A DNA stretch of 64,000 nt from assembly GCA_038204185.1 (NCBI GenBank), contig JBBRDE010000001.1, positions 9,154 to 73,153 of the forward strand, read 5' to 3'. Below the pieces are notes generated by a model that was given only the letters and a program-made list of their open reading frames with translations, did no database searches and had not been told where the DNA came from. The position numbers and the translations under genes are program-made. The stretch comes from Salmonirosea sp038204185. Lineage in GTDB: Bacteria > Bacteroidota > Bacteroidia > Cytophagales > Spirosomataceae. Of the stretch, positions 1 to 8,549 are shown piece by piece. Position 1 is the first letter of the stretch. Every line of letters starts with the position of its first letter.

Positions 1-183
1 AAGGTAAACATCCGCAATGTCCGTCAGGATGCCAACAACTCCATTCGCAAATTGACAAAGGAGGGTGTATCTGAGGATATGGTCAAAATTGGGGAAGAAC
101 GCGTACAAAAACTAACCGACGAGCATACGACCAAAATCGACAGAATATTCGACGCTAAGGAGAAGGATATTATGGAAGTTTAG
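1..183 (+). CDS. frr: Ribosome recycling factor, C-terminal part
   Basis: The first 60 codons are the end of an open frame cut by the window edge and stopping at TAG 181-183. The peptide starts KVNIRNVRQDAN and ends KAKEKDIMEV-like (here DAKEKDIMEV), which is the conserved C-terminal helix of ribosome recycling factor. RRF acts with EF-G in the cytoplasm to split the post-termination ribosome so that subunits can be reused. The visible part belongs to the three-helix-bundle domain I, including the conserved R-D-A-N segment. The N-terminal two thirds lie outside the window. A strong hairpin terminator follows within 60 nt. Identification is confident despite the truncation because this tail is very conserved. 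Confidence 0.93.
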   Translation, partial: KVNIRNVRQDANNSIRKLTKEGVSEDMVKIGEERVQKLTDEHTTKIDRIFDAKEKDIMEV

Positions 184-240
184 GGTTTGTGGCAACAGAA
201 TGTACACGTTTTTCCAACCTGAATTTTATTTTGCATAAAA

Positions 241-289
241 TCACAAAAAGGGACTCCTGCATGACGTAGGAGCCCCTTTTTGTGATTTT
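241..289. terminator. Bidirectional intrinsic terminator
   Basis: The arms tcacaaaaaggg (241-252) and cccctttttgtga (273-285) plus an inner ctcctgc/cgtaggag pairing form a long hairpin with A- and T-rich flanks on both sides. It lies between the convergent frr (+) and DUF4136 gene (-) and can serve both. Confidence 0.85.
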
Positions 290-306
290 ATTAAATTAGA
301 AGATTT

Positions 307-921
307 TTATTGATTCAACGCGATATCCAACTTGTCAAAGATCAGTCGAACTGCCTTGGCAATATGGTCAGGGTTGCGGTCGAAGGTGTTGCCGTCGGTA
401 AGACCGCTGGCATATCCCTGCCATACGACAACTCCCTTTTTAGCATCCACAAGTTGGACTATGATGGTACCTTTGTCCAGGTAATAGTCCGTGTCATTTT
501 CATTATAAGAAGATGCATAGGGCAGGCTTCCCAGTGAGTTGTTCCGGACTTCATCGGTTCCCCAATAGTTGGCATCGTGGAAATATCCGTCGGCATCCTT
601 GATGGTAACAGGTTTCTCGAACACCCTGAAGTTAACGAGCACGTCAGGATTGCTTTGATCCATTTTCATGTTGCGTGCCGCCAGCTCATGGCTAGTCGCA
701 TCCTTGATCTTTGTTTTCAGGGTCAGGTCATTGATGGCGTAAGCCAGGCTGTTGGTAGTCGTCACATGTTTAGCCCAACCGTACGTTTTGTAAGTGTCGA
801 ATGGAGCAGACATGTCTCGGTTTGAGGTAATGGTGTAGCGTTGGGCTAAAAGTGGCGTCGCCATCATTACGGCTAGTAGTAGAATGAGTGTTTGTTTAAG
901 GCTTTTCATAATGCAATTCAT
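307..921 (-). CDS. DUF4136 domain-containing exported protein
   Basis: A 204-residue protein with an N-terminal signal peptide (hydrophobic LILLLAVMMATPLLA followed by Q) and no lipobox cysteine. The mature part begins with the F-x-x-Y-K-T-Y-x-W pattern typical of DUF4136 proteins and contains the family-like D-V-L-V-N-F and G-T-I-I-V-Q-L-V-D strands followed by V-V-W-Q-G. Members are exported proteins of Bacteroidota and Proteobacteria with no established function. Two possible starts are ATG 921 and ATG 909 (MKSLKQ); the second fits a signal peptide better, and no Shine-Dalgarno sequence decides it. It stands alone between two terminators. The family call is fairly sure; function is unknown. 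Confidence 0.8.
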   Translation of the reverse strand: MNCIMKSLKQTLILLLAVMMATPLLAQRYTITSNRDMSAPFDTYKTYGWAKHVTTTNSLAYAINDLTLKTKIKDATSHELAARNMKMDQSNPDVLVNFRVFEKPVTIKDADGYFHDANYWGTDEVRNNSLGSLPYASSYNENDTDYYLDKGTIIVQLVDAKKGVVVWQGYASGLTDGNTFDRNPDHIAKAVRLIFDKLDIALNQ

Positions 922-1128
922 TTAGTTAAACATAGATAAATGTTCCAAATTTCGGCTAATGTGCTCATTGCCACCACTTAGAAACTAAATAAGTAACTAA
1001 AAAAAACATTCCATCCCCCTATTCGCCTGTATAACCAACGTATATGAGTATATAGGGTAACGAAATGTTTCGGCTATTCCACAGCTATCAAGATACAGCC
1101 CTACCATTTGGCATACAGAAGGGTGCCC

Positions 1129-1164
1129 ATGAAAAAAGACCCCCGAGAGGAGGTCTTTTTTCAT
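1129..1164. terminator. Intrinsic terminator downstream of the UDP-xylose synthase gene
   Basis: The perfect arms atgaaaaaagacc (1129-1141) and ggtcttttttcat (1152-1164) enclose a 10-nt loop. Read on the minus strand, the hairpin sits about 20 nt after the stop codon at 1188 and ends in a T-run, so it probably ends the ugd-UXS transcript. Confidence 0.8.
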
Positions 1165-1187
1165 CTGTTAGAAAACAACATGTCCGA

Positions 1188-2177
1188 TTATTCTTTCTGA
1201 AATGCTTCAAATTCCCGGTGATTCGAATCTTCGTAAAGTCGTTCCTCGGGCAGGCTTTTGAAATAGTCATAGGTGATTTTCAGCCCCTCTTCCCGTAGCA
1301 CTTGAGGATTCCAACCCAGAATCTCCTGCGCTTTCGTGATATCCGGCTGCCGCTGCTTGGGATCATCCTGTGGGAGCTCTTTATAAATCACCTTTTGATT
1401 CGTCCCAGTCAGTTTGATAATCTCCTCGGCAAACTCCTTAATCGTGATCTCCGACGGATTCCCGATATTGACAGGAAGGGGATAGTCACTCAACAATAGT
1501 CGATAAATCCCCTCCACCAAATCAGCCACGTAACAGAACGAGCGGGTCTGTGATCCATCCCCAAAAATCGTCAGATCTTCGCCCCGCAGTGCCTGCCCAA
1601 TAAAAGCAGGTAGCACCCGTCCATCATTCAACCGCATCCGAGGGCCATAGGTATTGAAGATTCGCACAATACGGGTTTCCAAACCATGGTAGCGGTGGTA
1701 CGCCATGGTGATGGCCTCCTGGTAGCGCTTGGCTTCGTCGTAGCAGCCCCGTGGGCCAATGGGATTCACGTGGCCCCAGTACTCCTCCGTTTGGGGATGT
1801 ACGAGCGGATCACCGTAGACTTCTGAGGTAGAGGCGATAATAAACCGGGCATTCTTGACGCGCGCCAAGCCCAGTAAATTGTGGGTACCCATGGCGCCTA
1901 CCTTAAGCGTTTGAATCGGAATTTTGAGGTAGTCGATTGGACTGGCAGGCGAGGCAAAGTGCAGTATATAATGAAGCTCTCCGGGTACGTGCACAAATTT
2001 CGTGACATCGTGGTGGTAGAACTCAAAGTTCGGATGCGGCATCAGGTGTTCGATGTTGCGCATGTCGCCCGTGATGAGGTTGTCCATCGCAATGACATGA
2101 TGGCCTTCCTTAATAAATCGGTCGCACAGGTGAGAACCTAAAAATCCCGCTGCGCCAGTAATAAGGGTACGCTTCAT
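1188..2177 (-). CDS. UDP-glucuronate decarboxylase (UDP-xylose synthase)
   Basis: A 329-residue short-chain dehydrogenase/reductase of the extended type. The NAD-binding glycine motif GAAGFLG is at residues 8-14, the catalytic STSE at 116-119, and the YxxxK pair is Y146 and K150. The long match to the UXS pattern (HFASPASP, SEVYGDP, NTYGPRM) favours UDP-glucuronate decarboxylase over a general epimerase. The family converts UDP-glucuronate to UDP-xylose through a 4-keto intermediate, normally in the cytoplasm. The gene lies 109 nt downstream of ugd on the same strand, so the two give UDP-glucose to UDP-glucuronate to UDP-xylose, a donor for exopolysaccharide or LPS-type glycans. No glycosyltransferase genes are adjacent in this window. 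Confidence 0.9.
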   Translation of the reverse strand: MKRTLITGAAGFLGSHLCDRFIKEGHHVIAMDNLITGDMRNIEHLMPHPNFEFYHHDVTKFVHVPGELHYILHFASPASPIDYLKIPIQTLKVGAMGTHNLLGLARVKNARFIIASTSEVYGDPLVHPQTEEYWGHVNPIGPRGCYDEAKRYQEAITMAYHRYHGLETRIVRIFNTYGPRMRLNDGRVLPAFIGQALRGEDLTIFGDGSQTRSFCYVADLVEGIYRLLLSDYPLPVNIGNPSEITIKEFAEEIIKLTGTNQKVIYKELPQDDPKQRQPDITKAQEILGWNPQVLREEGLKITYDYFKSLPEERLYEDSNHREFEAFQKE

Positions 2178-2286
2178 TTATCTAGTTTAAAGTGGAAAGT
2201 TGATACAAGGCCGCTTGGCGGTTGAAAATTAATTCGTGAGAGTATGGCAAAGGTATACTACTGCAAATCGAATCCTTCGTAAAATC

Positions 2287-3630
2287 CTAGCTGTTCATGG
2301 TTAATTTTTCACTATCCATTGAATAAACCGCTTCGCGCCCGATGCTATAGTAGCTGTAACCCATTTCGCGCATTAGATCCAGTTCGTACAAGTTGCGTCC
2401 GTCAAAAACCACCTTGTTTTTCAATAATTTATCCATTTTTTCAAAATCAGGCGTACGGAACTGCGGCCATTCGGTAAAAATCATTAGTCCGTCGGCATCG
2501 TCTAGTGCCGCATAGGGGGTGTGGCAGTAGGTGATTTTGTCGCCCATCACTTTTTTTACATTATCCATAGCTTCAGGATCATAGACCGTCACCTTGGCAC
2601 CTGCATCCAGCAGTACCCTAATGTTTTCCAGGGCTGGTGCCTCCCGGATATCATCGGTATAGGGCTTGAAAGCCAACCCCCACACGGCGATGGTTTTTCC
2701 TTTCAGATCACCCTCAAAATAATCCATCAGCAGCGGAACGAGCCGTTTTTTCTGATCTTCATTGACTGCCATGACGGAATTCAGAATCCGGAAATCATAA
2801 TTGAAGTCGCGCGATGTTTTGGCCAGTGCCTGTACATCCTTCGGGAAACAGCTACCCCCATACCCGATCCCGGCAAAGAGGAAACGCTTGCCAATGCGGC
2901 TATCAGTACCAATACCGCGCCGGATATCGTCCACGTTAGCACCTACTTTTTCGCACAGATTAGCAATTTCATTCATAAAAGTGATTTTCATCGCCAGGAA
3001 CGAATTGGCTGCATACTTGGTCATTTCGGCCGAGCGCTCATCCATAAATATGACCGGATTACCCTGCCGAACCAGCGGCGCGTAGAGTTTTTCCATGGTT
3101 TTGCGGGCCTTCTCCGAATTAGTACCTACCACTACCCGGTCGGGCTTCATAAAATCTTCCACGGCCACACCCTCCCGTAGAAACTCAGGGTTAGACACTA
3201 CATCGAACTCTACTTTGGCATTTTTGGCAATGGCTGCATGCACTTTCTCTGCCGTCCCGACGGGCACAGTACTCTTATCCACGATGACGACGTAGTGTTC
3301 CAGGAGTGGACCCAAATCATCGGACACTTTGAGAATGTATTTCAAATCGGCCGACCCGTCTTCGCCGGGCGGGGTGGGCAAGGCCAGGAAGATTATCTGG
3401 GCTTCTTTGATCCCCTCGGCCAGGTTGGTAGTAAATTTCAGACGTCCTTCTGCTACATTTCGGTCAAAAAGTACGTCGAGGCCGGGCTCGTAGATGGGGA
3501 TTTCTCCCTTGGTGAGTCGGGCGATTTTATTTTCGTCGATGTCGACACAAATTACCTGATTTCCGGTTTCGGCAAAGCAAGTGCCCGTCACGAGTCCGAC
3601 GTACCCGGTTCCTACAACAGCTATTTTCAT
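2287..3630 (-). CDS. ugd: UDP-glucose 6-dehydrogenase
   Basis: A 447-residue protein of full family length. The N-terminal Rossmann motif is GTGYVG (residues 7-12) and the catalytic cysteine is C261 in GGSCFPKD. The central UDP-glucose dehydrogenase signature (SPEFLREG-type, here SNPEFLREG) and the C-terminal UDP-binding domain with VWGLAFKPYTDDIREAP are intact. It oxidises UDP-glucose twice with NAD+ to UDP-glucuronate in the cytoplasm. It is the first gene of a likely two-gene operon with the UDP-xylose synthase downstream. A good promoter lies about 75 nt upstream. Nothing looks damaged, and the call is secure. Confidence 0.95.
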   Translation of the reverse strand: MKIAVVGTGYVGLVTGTCFAETGNQVICVDIDENKIARLTKGEIPIYEPGLDVLFDRNVAEGRLKFTTNLAEGIKEAQIIFLALPTPPGEDGSADLKYILKVSDDLGPLLEHYVVIVDKSTVPVGTAEKVHAAIAKNAKVEFDVVSNPEFLREGVAVEDFMKPDRVVVGTNSEKARKTMEKLYAPLVRQGNPVIFMDERSAEMTKYAANSFLAMKITFMNEIANLCEKVGANVDDIRRGIGTDSRIGKRFLFAGIGYGGSCFPKDVQALAKTSRDFNYDFRILNSVMAVNEDQKKRLVPLLMDYFEGDLKGKTIAVWGLAFKPYTDDIREAPALENIRVLLDAGAKVTVYDPEAMDNVKKVMGDKITYCHTPYAALDDADGLMIFTEWPQFRTPDFEKMDKLLKNKVVFDGRNLYELDLMREMGYSYYSIGREAVYSMDSEKLTMNS

Positions 3631-3705
3631 TTACCTGAATGGGTTGGTAGTTCAACGATTGATTTCTGAATTGTACTTTTTCTGCGATATGGCCCGAAAG
3701 CCGCC

Positions 3706-3734
3706 CAAATTTAGTTCTTTTTCCAGGAATCAAA
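3706..3734 (-). promoter_or_regulatory. Bacteroidota-type promoter for ugd
   Basis: On the minus strand TTTG (3734-3731) is followed after 17 nt by a perfect -7 element TAAATTTG (3713-3706). This matches the Flavobacterium/Bacteroides consensus TTG, 17-23 nt, TAnnTTTG. Predicted transcription starts near 3700, leaving a leader of about 70 nt before ATG 3630. Confidence 0.6.
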
Positions 3735-3902
3735 ACCTACCGGCGGGCATAACTTAGTAACTGTACGCACAGAATCCTATATTATATTCGGAAATTACCT
3801 TACCTTGTCGGTACCCGGCTGACCCATACCACCAGTCCACGACAACTCGTTTACTATGTGGGATTTGCCGATCAATAAACACTTCATCATAAAAAAAGAA
3901 TC

Positions 3903-5045
3903 ATGCTTACCGAAACCGCCGAAAATCAGACGCTTATTGAACAGACCGTTCGCGACTTTGCCGAGCGAAACATCCGGCCCTACATCCGCGAATGGGACGA
4001 AGCACAATATTTTCCCGTCGATGTCATGCACCAGATGGGCGAACTGGGGCTGATGGGTTTACTCGTACCGGCTCAGTACGGCGGCTCGGGCCTGGGCTAC
4101 CGTGAGTACGTGGCCGCGCTCATCGGAATTTCCAAAGTAGACCCTTCCATCGGTCTTTCGATGGCAGCCCATAACTCACTTTGTACCAACCATATTCTGA
4201 TGTTTGGCAATGAAAATCAGAAGAACACCTACCTACCCAAACTCGCCTCCGGCCAGTGGATCGGCGCTTGGGGACTCACCGAACCCAATACGGGTTCAGA
4301 TGCGGGCAACATGCGTACTGTAGCGGTACGGGAAGGTGACGAATGGATTCTGAACGGCTCCAAGAATTTTATTACCCACGGCAAGAGTGGCGATGTGGCG
4401 GTGGTAATCGTCCGCACCGGCGAGCCCGGCGACAAGCATGGGGCCACGGCTTTCATTATCGAGCAAGGTACCCCCGGCTTTTCGGCGGGACGAAAAGAAG
4501 ATAAACTTGGCATGCGGGCTTCCGAAACCGCCGAACTCATTTTTCAGGAATGCCGTATTTCCAACGCCCAACGATTGGGTGAGGTAGGTGAGGGATTTAT
4601 TCAGTCGCTCAAAATCCTGGATGGCGGGCGGATATCCATTGCCGCCCTGAGCGTAGGTACCGCCCTGGGTGCCTACGAAGCTGCCCGCGACTACGCCAAG
4701 GAACGTAAGCAGTTTGGTCAATCCATTTCACGCTTTCAGGGTATTGCCTTCAAACTGGCGGATATGTACACCGACATTCAGGCCTCCACTATACTAACCT
4801 ACCACGCCGCCGATATGAAAGATCGGGGCGAAAAAGTAAGCCTGGCAAGTTCCGTGGCCAAATACCACGCTTCCGAAACCGCCGTGCGGGTTTCCAACGA
4901 AGCCGTGCAGGTATTTGGGGGCTATGGCTTCACAAAAGACTATCCGGTGGAGAAATTCTACCGTGACAGCAAGCTTTGCACCATTGGGGAGGGTACCAGC
5001 GAGATTCAGAAATTGGTCATTTCTCGGGAGATTTTGAAGGATTAA
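3903..5045 (+). CDS. Acyl-CoA dehydrogenase
   Basis: A 380-residue FAD-dependent acyl-CoA dehydrogenase of the short/branched-chain type. N-terminal helical domain, middle beta domain with the WGLTEPNTGSD signature near residue 120, and C-terminal helical domain with the FAD-binding FGGYGFTKDYPVEKFYRD segment in order. The catalytic glutamate is kept in the C-terminal GEGTSEIQK motif, the same position as in SCAD and MCAD. It catalyses the first step of fatty-acid or branched-chain acyl-CoA beta-oxidation and passes electrons to ETF. The gene is monocistronic here and divergent from ugd. Substrate chain length cannot be fixed from sequence alone. Confidence 0.92.
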   Translation: MLTETAENQTLIEQTVRDFAERNIRPYIREWDEAQYFPVDVMHQMGELGLMGLLVPAQYGGSGLGYREYVAALIGISKVDPSIGLSMAAHNSLCTNHILMFGNENQKNTYLPKLASGQWIGAWGLTEPNTGSDAGNMRTVAVREGDEWILNGSKNFITHGKSGDVAVVIVRTGEPGDKHGATAFIIEQGTPGFSAGRKEDKLGMRASETAELIFQECRISNAQRLGEVGEGFIQSLKILDGGRISIAALSVGTALGAYEAARDYAKERKQFGQSISRFQGIAFKLADMYTDIQASTILTYHAADMKDRGEKVSLASSVAKYHASETAVRVSNEAVQVFGGYGFTKDYPVEKFYRDSKLCTIGEGTSEIQKLVISREILKD

Positions 5046-5244
5046 GTTTCCTTTAGCAATCAGACATCGGCTATCGGTACTTTCAGTGGGATTTCACCAC
5101 GACTTGGTAAGGTTTATTTTAAGCCCACCACTTATACGGTCTTTGTGCCGATAGCCCCCTGCAGGGGAACGTTCGTCCGACAAGTATTGCGGCTCCGCTT
5201 CGCGATGCCTACTTTCGTACCGTACCCTTTAATCAACCCTTCTC

Positions 5245-6177
5245 ATGATCCCGTTAATTGTTCTTCTTGTACTGGTGGTGCTGGCTGTTCTAATGGCTGT
5301 CAAAGTCGTGCCGCAGCAATCAGCTTATGTAGTCGAACGGCTCGGTAAATTCTATGCCGTACTACAACCCGGCATCAACTTTATCATTCCGTTTTTTGAC
5401 CGGACAGCCTACAAATATACCCTCAAAGAGTCGGCCATCGATATTCCCGAGCAGATTTGTATTACCAATGACAACGTGCAGGTACGCATGGACGGGGTCA
5501 TTTTTATTCAGGTGATCGACGCAAAAAAAGCGGCTTACGGAATTTCCAACTACACCTTTGCCGTAACCCAACTGGCCCAAACGACCATGCGGAGCGAGAT
5601 TGGCAAGCTGGCCCTTGATAAGACCTTTGAGGAACGTATGACCATTAACCGCGCCGTGGTTGAAGCTATCGACGAAGCTGCTACCGGCTGGGGCGTGAAG
5701 GTACTGCGCTACGAAATCAAGAACATCACCCCGCCCCAAAGCGTACTATTGGCAATGGAAAAGCAAATGCAGGCCGAACGCGAGCGCCGGGCCGTGATTC
5801 TGCAATCAGACGGCGAAAGGCAGGCCGCCATTAACGTAGCTGAAGGACAGAAACAAAAAGTGGTGTTAGAATCGGAAGGTATTCGCGAGCGGCAGATCAA
5901 CGAAGCGCAGGGTGAGGCGTCCGCTATATTGTCGGTGGCTGAGGCTACCGCCGAGAGTATCCGCATCGTAGCCGCCTCCATCCAGAATCCGGGTGGCATG
6001 GAAGCCGTCCAACTCCGGGTAGCTGATAATCTGGTGGAACAGTTTGGGAAATTAGCCAAGACCAACAACACCCTGATCCTACCCGCCAACTTTGCTGACA
6101 TGGGGTCGATGATTGCTGCGGCCATGACGGTCGTCAAGTCGGATTTACCTAAGTCAAAAATAGTTGACAAAATCTAG
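5245..6177 (+). CDS. SPFH/band-7 membrane protein (stomatin/QmcA-like)
   Basis: A 310-residue protein with one N-terminal transmembrane helix (residues 2-22) followed by VVPQQSAYVVERLGKF, the hallmark start of stomatin/QmcA-type SPFH domains. A band-7 domain covers about 20-180, then an alanine/glutamate-rich helical region (ERERRAVILQSDGERQAA) typical of paraslipins. Such proteins form large oligomeric rings in the inner membrane and are linked to membrane microdomain organisation and protease control. An NfeD-family gene follows after 63 nt, the standard partner of this subfamily, so the two are probably co-transcribed. The call is firm; the cellular role is inferred from the family. Confidence 0.92.
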   Translation: MIPLIVLLVLVVLAVLMAVKVVPQQSAYVVERLGKFYAVLQPGINFIIPFFDRTAYKYTLKESAIDIPEQICITNDNVQVRMDGVIFIQVIDAKKAAYGISNYTFAVTQLAQTTMRSEIGKLALDKTFEERMTINRAVVEAIDEAATGWGVKVLRYEIKNITPPQSVLLAMEKQMQAERERRAVILQSDGERQAAINVAEGQKQKVVLESEGIRERQINEAQGEASAILSVAEATAESIRIVAASIQNPGGMEAVQLRVADNLVEQFGKLAKTNNTLILPANFADMGSMIAAAMTVVKSDLPKSKIVDKI

Positions 6178-6240
6178 TGAATCAGGTAGCCTTTCGCTGG
6201 GCTAGCTGGCCCGCCTATCGTATTTAACCCATCCGAAATC

Positions 6241-6678
6241 ATGGAATTGACCCTGCCTCAAATATGGCTCATTATCGGACTACTCATGCTGGTAGCAGAG
6301 CTGGTTAGTGTCGTACTGGTATTCGTTTTTTTTGCCGCGGGGGCCCTCATCACGGCCTTATTGGCCAGTATTGGACTACTACCTGACCTCAACACACAGT
6401 TGTTTGCCTTTTCGGTTATATCCGTACTTGCGCTGGTACTCCTTAGAAAACAGGCCCGTAGCTTGCTCAAAAACCGGGGAAAGCATACGGAATACAACGA
6501 GTATGCCGGCGAAACCGCCATGGTAATCAGGGATATTCCAGCCACGGGCGAGGGCAAAATTTATTACCGGGGTGCCGAATGGATTGCTCTTTCGGCCACC
6601 CATTCTATCATCGAAGCGGGCAGCAAGGTCATTATCCGGGCTACGGATGGAATCAAGTTGATCGTAGAAGAAACGTAA
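6241..6678 (+). CDS. NfeD-like membrane protein
   Basis: A 145-residue protein with three or so N-terminal hydrophobic helices (residues 8-75) and a soluble C-terminal OB-fold-like domain beginning around YAGETAMVIRDI, with the GKIYYRGAEWIA strand seen in NfeD/YbbJ proteins. It lacks the serine-protease domain of long NfeD (1510-N type) and so is the short form. These proteins pair with SPFH proteins and are thought to support ring assembly in the membrane. The gene directly follows the SPFH gene at 63 nt on the same strand. Function is taken from this pairing. Confidence 0.85.
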   Translation: MELTLPQIWLIIGLLMLVAELVSVVLVFVFFAAGALITALLASIGLLPDLNTQLFAFSVISVLALVLLRKQARSLLKNRGKHTEYNEYAGETAMVIRDIPATGEGKIYYRGAEWIALSATHSIIEAGSKVIIRATDGIKLIVEET

Positions 6679-6683
6679 TTTTT

Positions 6684-6761
6684 GGGTAAAGAGTCAACGG
6701 CGAATGGTCAAAGGAAGTCGTAGACTACCGCTCAACCGTTCGCCGTTAATCCATTTTACCC
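6684..6761. repeat. Nested inverted repeat between convergent genes
   Basis: Outer arms gggtaaa (6684-6690) and tttaccc (6755-6761) enclose inner arms aacggcgaatggt (6696-6708) and accgttcgccgtt (6735-6747), which pair with one mismatch. The hairpin sits between the convergent NfeD-like and pafA genes and ends in a T-run on the plus side, so it may act as a terminator. It resembles other intergenic inverted repeats in this window in layout, though not in sequence. Confidence 0.6.
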
Positions 6762-6765
6762 TTTT

Positions 6766-8415
6766 TTATTTCAACGCCTCCGGAATAGGATTACCGATGT
6801 TGCCATTGGGCGGTAAAAGGTGCAGCAGGGCCGCGATGGTGGGAGCGATATCGGGGATGGTTGTACGGCGCAGGGTCTCACCTTTGGGAATACCCCAACC
6901 ATAGAAAAGCAGCGGCACGTGGGTATCGCCGTTATACGGTGAACCGTGCGTGGTACCCGTTGCCCCGCCCGAGAACCAGCCCGGCTGCGGCACAATCTGC
7001 AAGTCGCCGCTCCGTCGCACATTGATAAGATTCTTGTAGAGTTCCAGTTGGTAGGCATTGAGTGAGCTTCCCCCCAGATTGGTGAGGTCGAGTACATCGG
7101 CTACTCCCGGCACGGGAAGCAATGCCTCGCGCACAACTTTATGCACATCCGCTACCCCAATTTTTTTAGACTTTAAGGTAGCATGATTCAGGTACATCTG
7201 GTAATTCCCGCTGGATCGGATATAATCGCCTTTCCCAAAAGCGTCTTCCAGTGCCTTATTAACATTGTCTTTAACAACGCCTCCATTCAGCAGGCCTGCG
7301 TTCAAGCGGTGCTCTGTCCAGAAACCGGGTACGTCCGTGATGCCATGATCAGCCGTAAGAAACACCGTGTAGTTACCCTTGCCCGTCCAGCTATCCAGAA
7401 ATGTAAGCAATTCGGCAAACTCACGATCCAGTCGCAGATATACGTCCTGGACTTCAATGGAATTAGGACCAAAATTGTGACCTACATAGTCAGGGGAGGA
7501 AAAGCTCACCGCCAGAAAATCGGTCTGCTGCCCTTTTCCCATATTCTCGCCTTTGATGGCTGCAATCGCCATATCCTTGGTCATAGTATTGCCAAAGGGT
7601 GTAGAAGCAATTTGCCCGAAGGAATTCTCCCCAAATGCATAAGGAAATGCCGAGGTTTTATTACCAGCCAATTTGCCTTCGTAGGGACGGTCGTCGGGGG
7701 TACTTTCCACGTACTGATCAATAGGAAGCAGGGGTTTCCAACCATCCTTCATGTACTTGGCAGGAAGTTTTTGCTCGTTGACCCTCTGGACCCAACCAGG
7801 CAATTCTTTGGCATAGAATGTACTCGTGATCCAGTTACCCGTTTTTGAGTCGAACCAATAAGCGCCAGTGGCGGTGTGCCCGGCGGGTAGGATAGACCCC
7901 CGGTCTTTGATGGCGATCCCGATCGTCTTGGACCGGAAATTGGTCCCTATCTGCAGCTGATCGGTGATCGTGCTGGTCAGCATATTGCGGGGCGACATTT
8001 GCCCCGCCTCCGCGTTTGTACTCCCAACAGTCGTGACAGTGCTGTCCTCGGTGCAATAAACCTCCTTACCTGCAATAGGGTCGAACCAGTCGTTGCCCAC
8101 GATGCCGTTGATGGCCGGCACCGAGCCGGTATAGACCGACGAGTGTCCTGCGGCCGTAACCGTAAGCGCGTAATTGTAATGATTGTTGCGGCAGTTGAAG
8201 CCCTCATTCATCATGCGTTTCAAACCGCCCTCGCCGTATTTATCGTAGTAGCGATACAGGTAATCATACCGCATCTGATCCACGACAATTCCCACCACCA
8301 ATTTTGGGCGGGCCAGGGGGAGAGTGTTTTTCGGGGTGGATTGGGCGAAACCAGTGCAACTCAGACCCAGCAACAGGATAAAAACCTTGGTAATTCGGTA
8401 TATTGAAAACTTCAT
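6766..8415 (-). CDS. pafA: PafA-type alkaline phosphatase
   Basis: A 549-residue exported protein (signal peptide ending near residue 25, FAQS) of the alkaline phosphatase superfamily. The key residues of the Elizabethkingia PafA phosphomonoesterase (D38, T79, N100, K162, R164) map with identical spacing here: D46 in VVDQMRYD, nucleophile T87 in ALTVTAAGH, N108 in VGNDW, and K170/R172 in IKDRGS. PafA removes phosphate from diverse organic phosphates in the periplasm and, unlike PhoA, is not inhibited or repressed by phosphate. The gene stands alone and converges on the SPFH/NfeD pair. Presence of the K-x-R pair separates it from nucleotide pyrophosphatase relatives. Confidence 0.9.
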   Translation of the reverse strand: MKFSIYRITKVFILLLGLSCTGFAQSTPKNTLPLARPKLVVGIVVDQMRYDYLYRYYDKYGEGGLKRMMNEGFNCRNNHYNYALTVTAAGHSSVYTGSVPAINGIVGNDWFDPIAGKEVYCTEDSTVTTVGSTNAEAGQMSPRNMLTSTITDQLQIGTNFRSKTIGIAIKDRGSILPAGHTATGAYWFDSKTGNWITSTFYAKELPGWVQRVNEQKLPAKYMKDGWKPLLPIDQYVESTPDDRPYEGKLAGNKTSAFPYAFGENSFGQIASTPFGNTMTKDMAIAAIKGENMGKGQQTDFLAVSFSSPDYVGHNFGPNSIEVQDVYLRLDREFAELLTFLDSWTGKGNYTVFLTADHGITDVPGFWTEHRLNAGLLNGGVVKDNVNKALEDAFGKGDYIRSSGNYQMYLNHATLKSKKIGVADVHKVVREALLPVPGVADVLDLTNLGGSSLNAYQLELYKNLINVRRSGDLQIVPQPGWFSGGATGTTHGSPYNGDTHVPLLFYGWGIPKGETLRRTTIPDIAPTIAALLHLLPPNGNIGNPIPEALK

Positions 8416-8549
8416 AGGGAAAGGGGGCTAAATATATAAAATGTAATTTTGGTAAAGTTAAAAGTATTTTTCAACCTTTACCTTACAACCCCAGGCCAAA
8501 CCATTTCGGTGCGTAAACCGTTTTGTGAGTAGGAATTCAAAAACACCCT

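Noticed and set aside
2521..3180. Long plus-strand frame opposite ugd
   Set aside because: Shadow of a GC-rich third-position pattern of the real gene on the minus strand.
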